A DNA stretch of 64,000 bases from Treponema sp. C6A8. GTDB lineage: Bacteria > Spirochaetota > Spirochaetia > Treponematales > Treponemataceae. Where the stretch lies: positions 124,001 through 188,000 of the forward strand of contig NZ_JHVB01000002.1 in NCBI RefSeq assembly GCF_000619925.1. The letters are read 5' to 3'. Numbering within the stretch: the first letter of the stretch is position 1; the number at the start of each line of letters is the position of its first letter. A program made the position numbers and the translations under genes. The notes beneath the pieces were generated by a model. That model ran no database searches, was not told the DNA's origin, and saw only the letters and a program-made list of their open reading frames with translations. Below are positions 63,183-64,000 of this stretch, piece by piece.

Positions 63183-63653
63183 TTAATCTTCTAAATCTGG
63201 AATGATTTTTCTGAGGTGTTCCATAAACTGCTCGCCGGTAACACCTTCGCGAAGGCAGGCAAACATACAGTTATCGCCGGCAACAGTTCCGATAATGTCA
63301 TCAAGATTGAGGTTATCCACTGCATTGCAGACAGTATTTGCGTGACCGGAAAAAGTCTTGATTACGACAATATTTCCGCTGAAATCAATGCTAACATAAC
63401 CGCGAAGGAAATCCTGGATATAAATTGACTGGCTTTCGTTATTTTCTTCATCATCAGGAAGGGCATACATATAGCCTGATTTTCCGTCAGGAACCTTTCC
63501 CACTTTCAAAAGCTTTAAATCACGGCTGAGAGTTGCCTGAGTAACATCAAAGCCCTCTTTCTGAAGAAGCGACAAGAGTACATCCTGACTTTCGATACTG
63601 TTTGATTTAATAAGAGTCTTAATCAGTTTAAGCCGCGACTGTCGTTCTTTCAT
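63183..63653 (-). CDS. argR: Arginine repressor ArgR
   Basis: 156 residues. An N-terminal winged helix (RLKLIKTLIKSNSIESQDVLLSLLQKEGFDVTQATLSRDLKLLKVGKV) and a C-terminal arginine-binding domain (VVIKTFSGHANTVCNAVDNLNLDDIIGTVAGDNCMFACLREG, with the GTVAGDN motif). It is a hexameric regulator that represses arginine synthesis and may activate catabolism. AGAGG lies 6 bases before the ATG. Two ARG-box-like palindromes cover its upstream region, so it probably controls itself and perhaps the divergent gene. Confidence 0.95.
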   Translation of the reverse strand: MKERQSRLKLIKTLIKSNSIESQDVLLSLLQKEGFDVTQATLSRDLKLLKVGKVPDGKSGYMYALPDDEENNESQSIYIQDFLRGYVSIDFSGNIVVIKTFSGHANTVCNAVDNLNLDDIIGTVAGDNCMFACLREGVTGEQFMEHLRKIIPDLED

Positions 63654-63669
63654 ATCTGCCTCTCAGAAA

Positions 63670-63708
63670 ATGTATAAATATACAAAAAATATACATTATT
63701 TATACATT
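63670..63708. promoter_or_regulatory. ArgR operator (two ARG-box-like sites)
   Basis: TGTATA-AA-TATACA (63671-63684) is a near-perfect palindrome, and ATACATTATTTATACAT (about 63690-63707) is a second. AT-rich palindromes of about 16-18 bp in tandem, a few bases apart, are the normal arrangement of ARG boxes. They lie just upstream of argR and of the partial gene at 63787. Confidence 0.6.
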
Positions 63709-63786
63709 TTATGCAATTCAAAAAAATCTTACTTTTTTTTCGGGATTTTTTGTCAAAACATATATAAACGAAGCCATATTATATAT

Positions 63787-64000
63787 ATGAAAAGAAAAGT
63801 ACTTTACACAGTGATTTTGATTTTTGCAGGTTTTTCAAAAATGAAGAGCCTGACGGCGGATGAGCTTTCGGGGGCGCTGCAGGAAAAGATTTTGCTGCCT
63901 TTTGCAGAATTGCGTTCGTCACAGAATTTTGAAAAAGCAAACTGGGGTGCGGCAATTTTTACTCCACAGAAATTCAGGAACTTTCCCTTCCAGTTTAAAG
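63787..64000 (+). CDS. Secreted protein, N-terminus only
   Basis: The frame is open from ATG 63787 to the window end (71 codons, truncated). It begins with a probable signal peptide: MKRKVLYTVILIFAGFSKMKSLTA. A short helical stretch follows (DELSGALQEKILLPFAELRSSQ). A -10-like TATTAT (63777-63782) stands 4 bases before the ATG, without Shine-Dalgarno. Function cannot be judged from this fragment. Confidence 0.55.
   Translation, partial: MKRKVLYTVILIFAGFSKMKSLTADELSGALQEKILLPFAELRSSQNFEKANWGAAIFTPQKFRNFPFQFK

Overview
The window looks like the chromosome of a saccharolytic, flagellated Treponema (spirochaete), perhaps a gut or rumen species. This is inferred from gene content: RodZ/LolA/FtsH and OmpA envelope genes, a FliS/FlgN pair behind a sigma-28-type promoter, LPP20-like secreted proteins, and several alpha-glucan and alpha-xyloside genes. 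The genus is an inference; no rRNA or tRNA gene, CRISPR array, prophage or transposase was seen.

Layout. 1-5.5 kb: an OmpA-type outer-membrane protein followed by a very large lipoprotein with cadherin-like beta-sandwich repeats that runs off the left edge (both minus). 5.6-7 kb: acetate kinase. 7.3-11.6 kb: dnaE and a YggT protein (plus). 11.6-16.5 kb: recG coupled to a BvgS-like hybrid sensor whose phospho-acceptor His and Asp are both substituted. 16.6-21.5 kb: a family II pyrophosphatase, about 500 bp of gene-free repeats and structure, a short RpoD-like sigma factor, and a glycine riboswitch before a Na+:glycine/alanine symporter. 21.5-29 kb (minus): ftsH, lolA, rodZ-like, rimO, pcrA/uvrD. 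29-30.7 kb: fliS, flgN-like, dihydrofolate reductase. 30.7-33.7 kb: three secreted LPP20-like proteins. 33.8-38.4 kb: an ABC-F ATPase, a small acidic protein, a YkgJ-type cysteine-cluster protein, an orphan DNA methyltransferase and a pseudouridine synthase.

38.5-52.6 kb is a carbohydrate-uptake island with two complete ABC sugar-importer operons. One ends in a YicI-type alpha-xylosidase and faces a YesM/YesN two-component system. The other starts with an oligo-1,6-glucosidase, ends in its own LacI-type repressor, and has a strong palindromic operator just after its promoter. 52.6-55.9 kb: tatD, a radical-SAM protein and two unrecognised genes. 56-61.8 kb: malQ followed by a 1231-residue GH13-like protein with a lysine/alanine-rich tail. 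61.8-64 kb: a threonine-synthase-like protein without its PLP lysine, argR with ARG-box-like operators, and the start of a secreted protein.

General patterns. Many genes have a recognisable -10 hexamer only 5-9 bases before the start codon and no Shine-Dalgarno sequence, which predicts leaderless or nearly leaderless mRNAs. Two families of dispersed inverted repeats (CACAGATAAACACAGAT-type and CTAGGTNCTAGG-type) sit exactly at gene ends and supply stop codons or the last codons of several genes.
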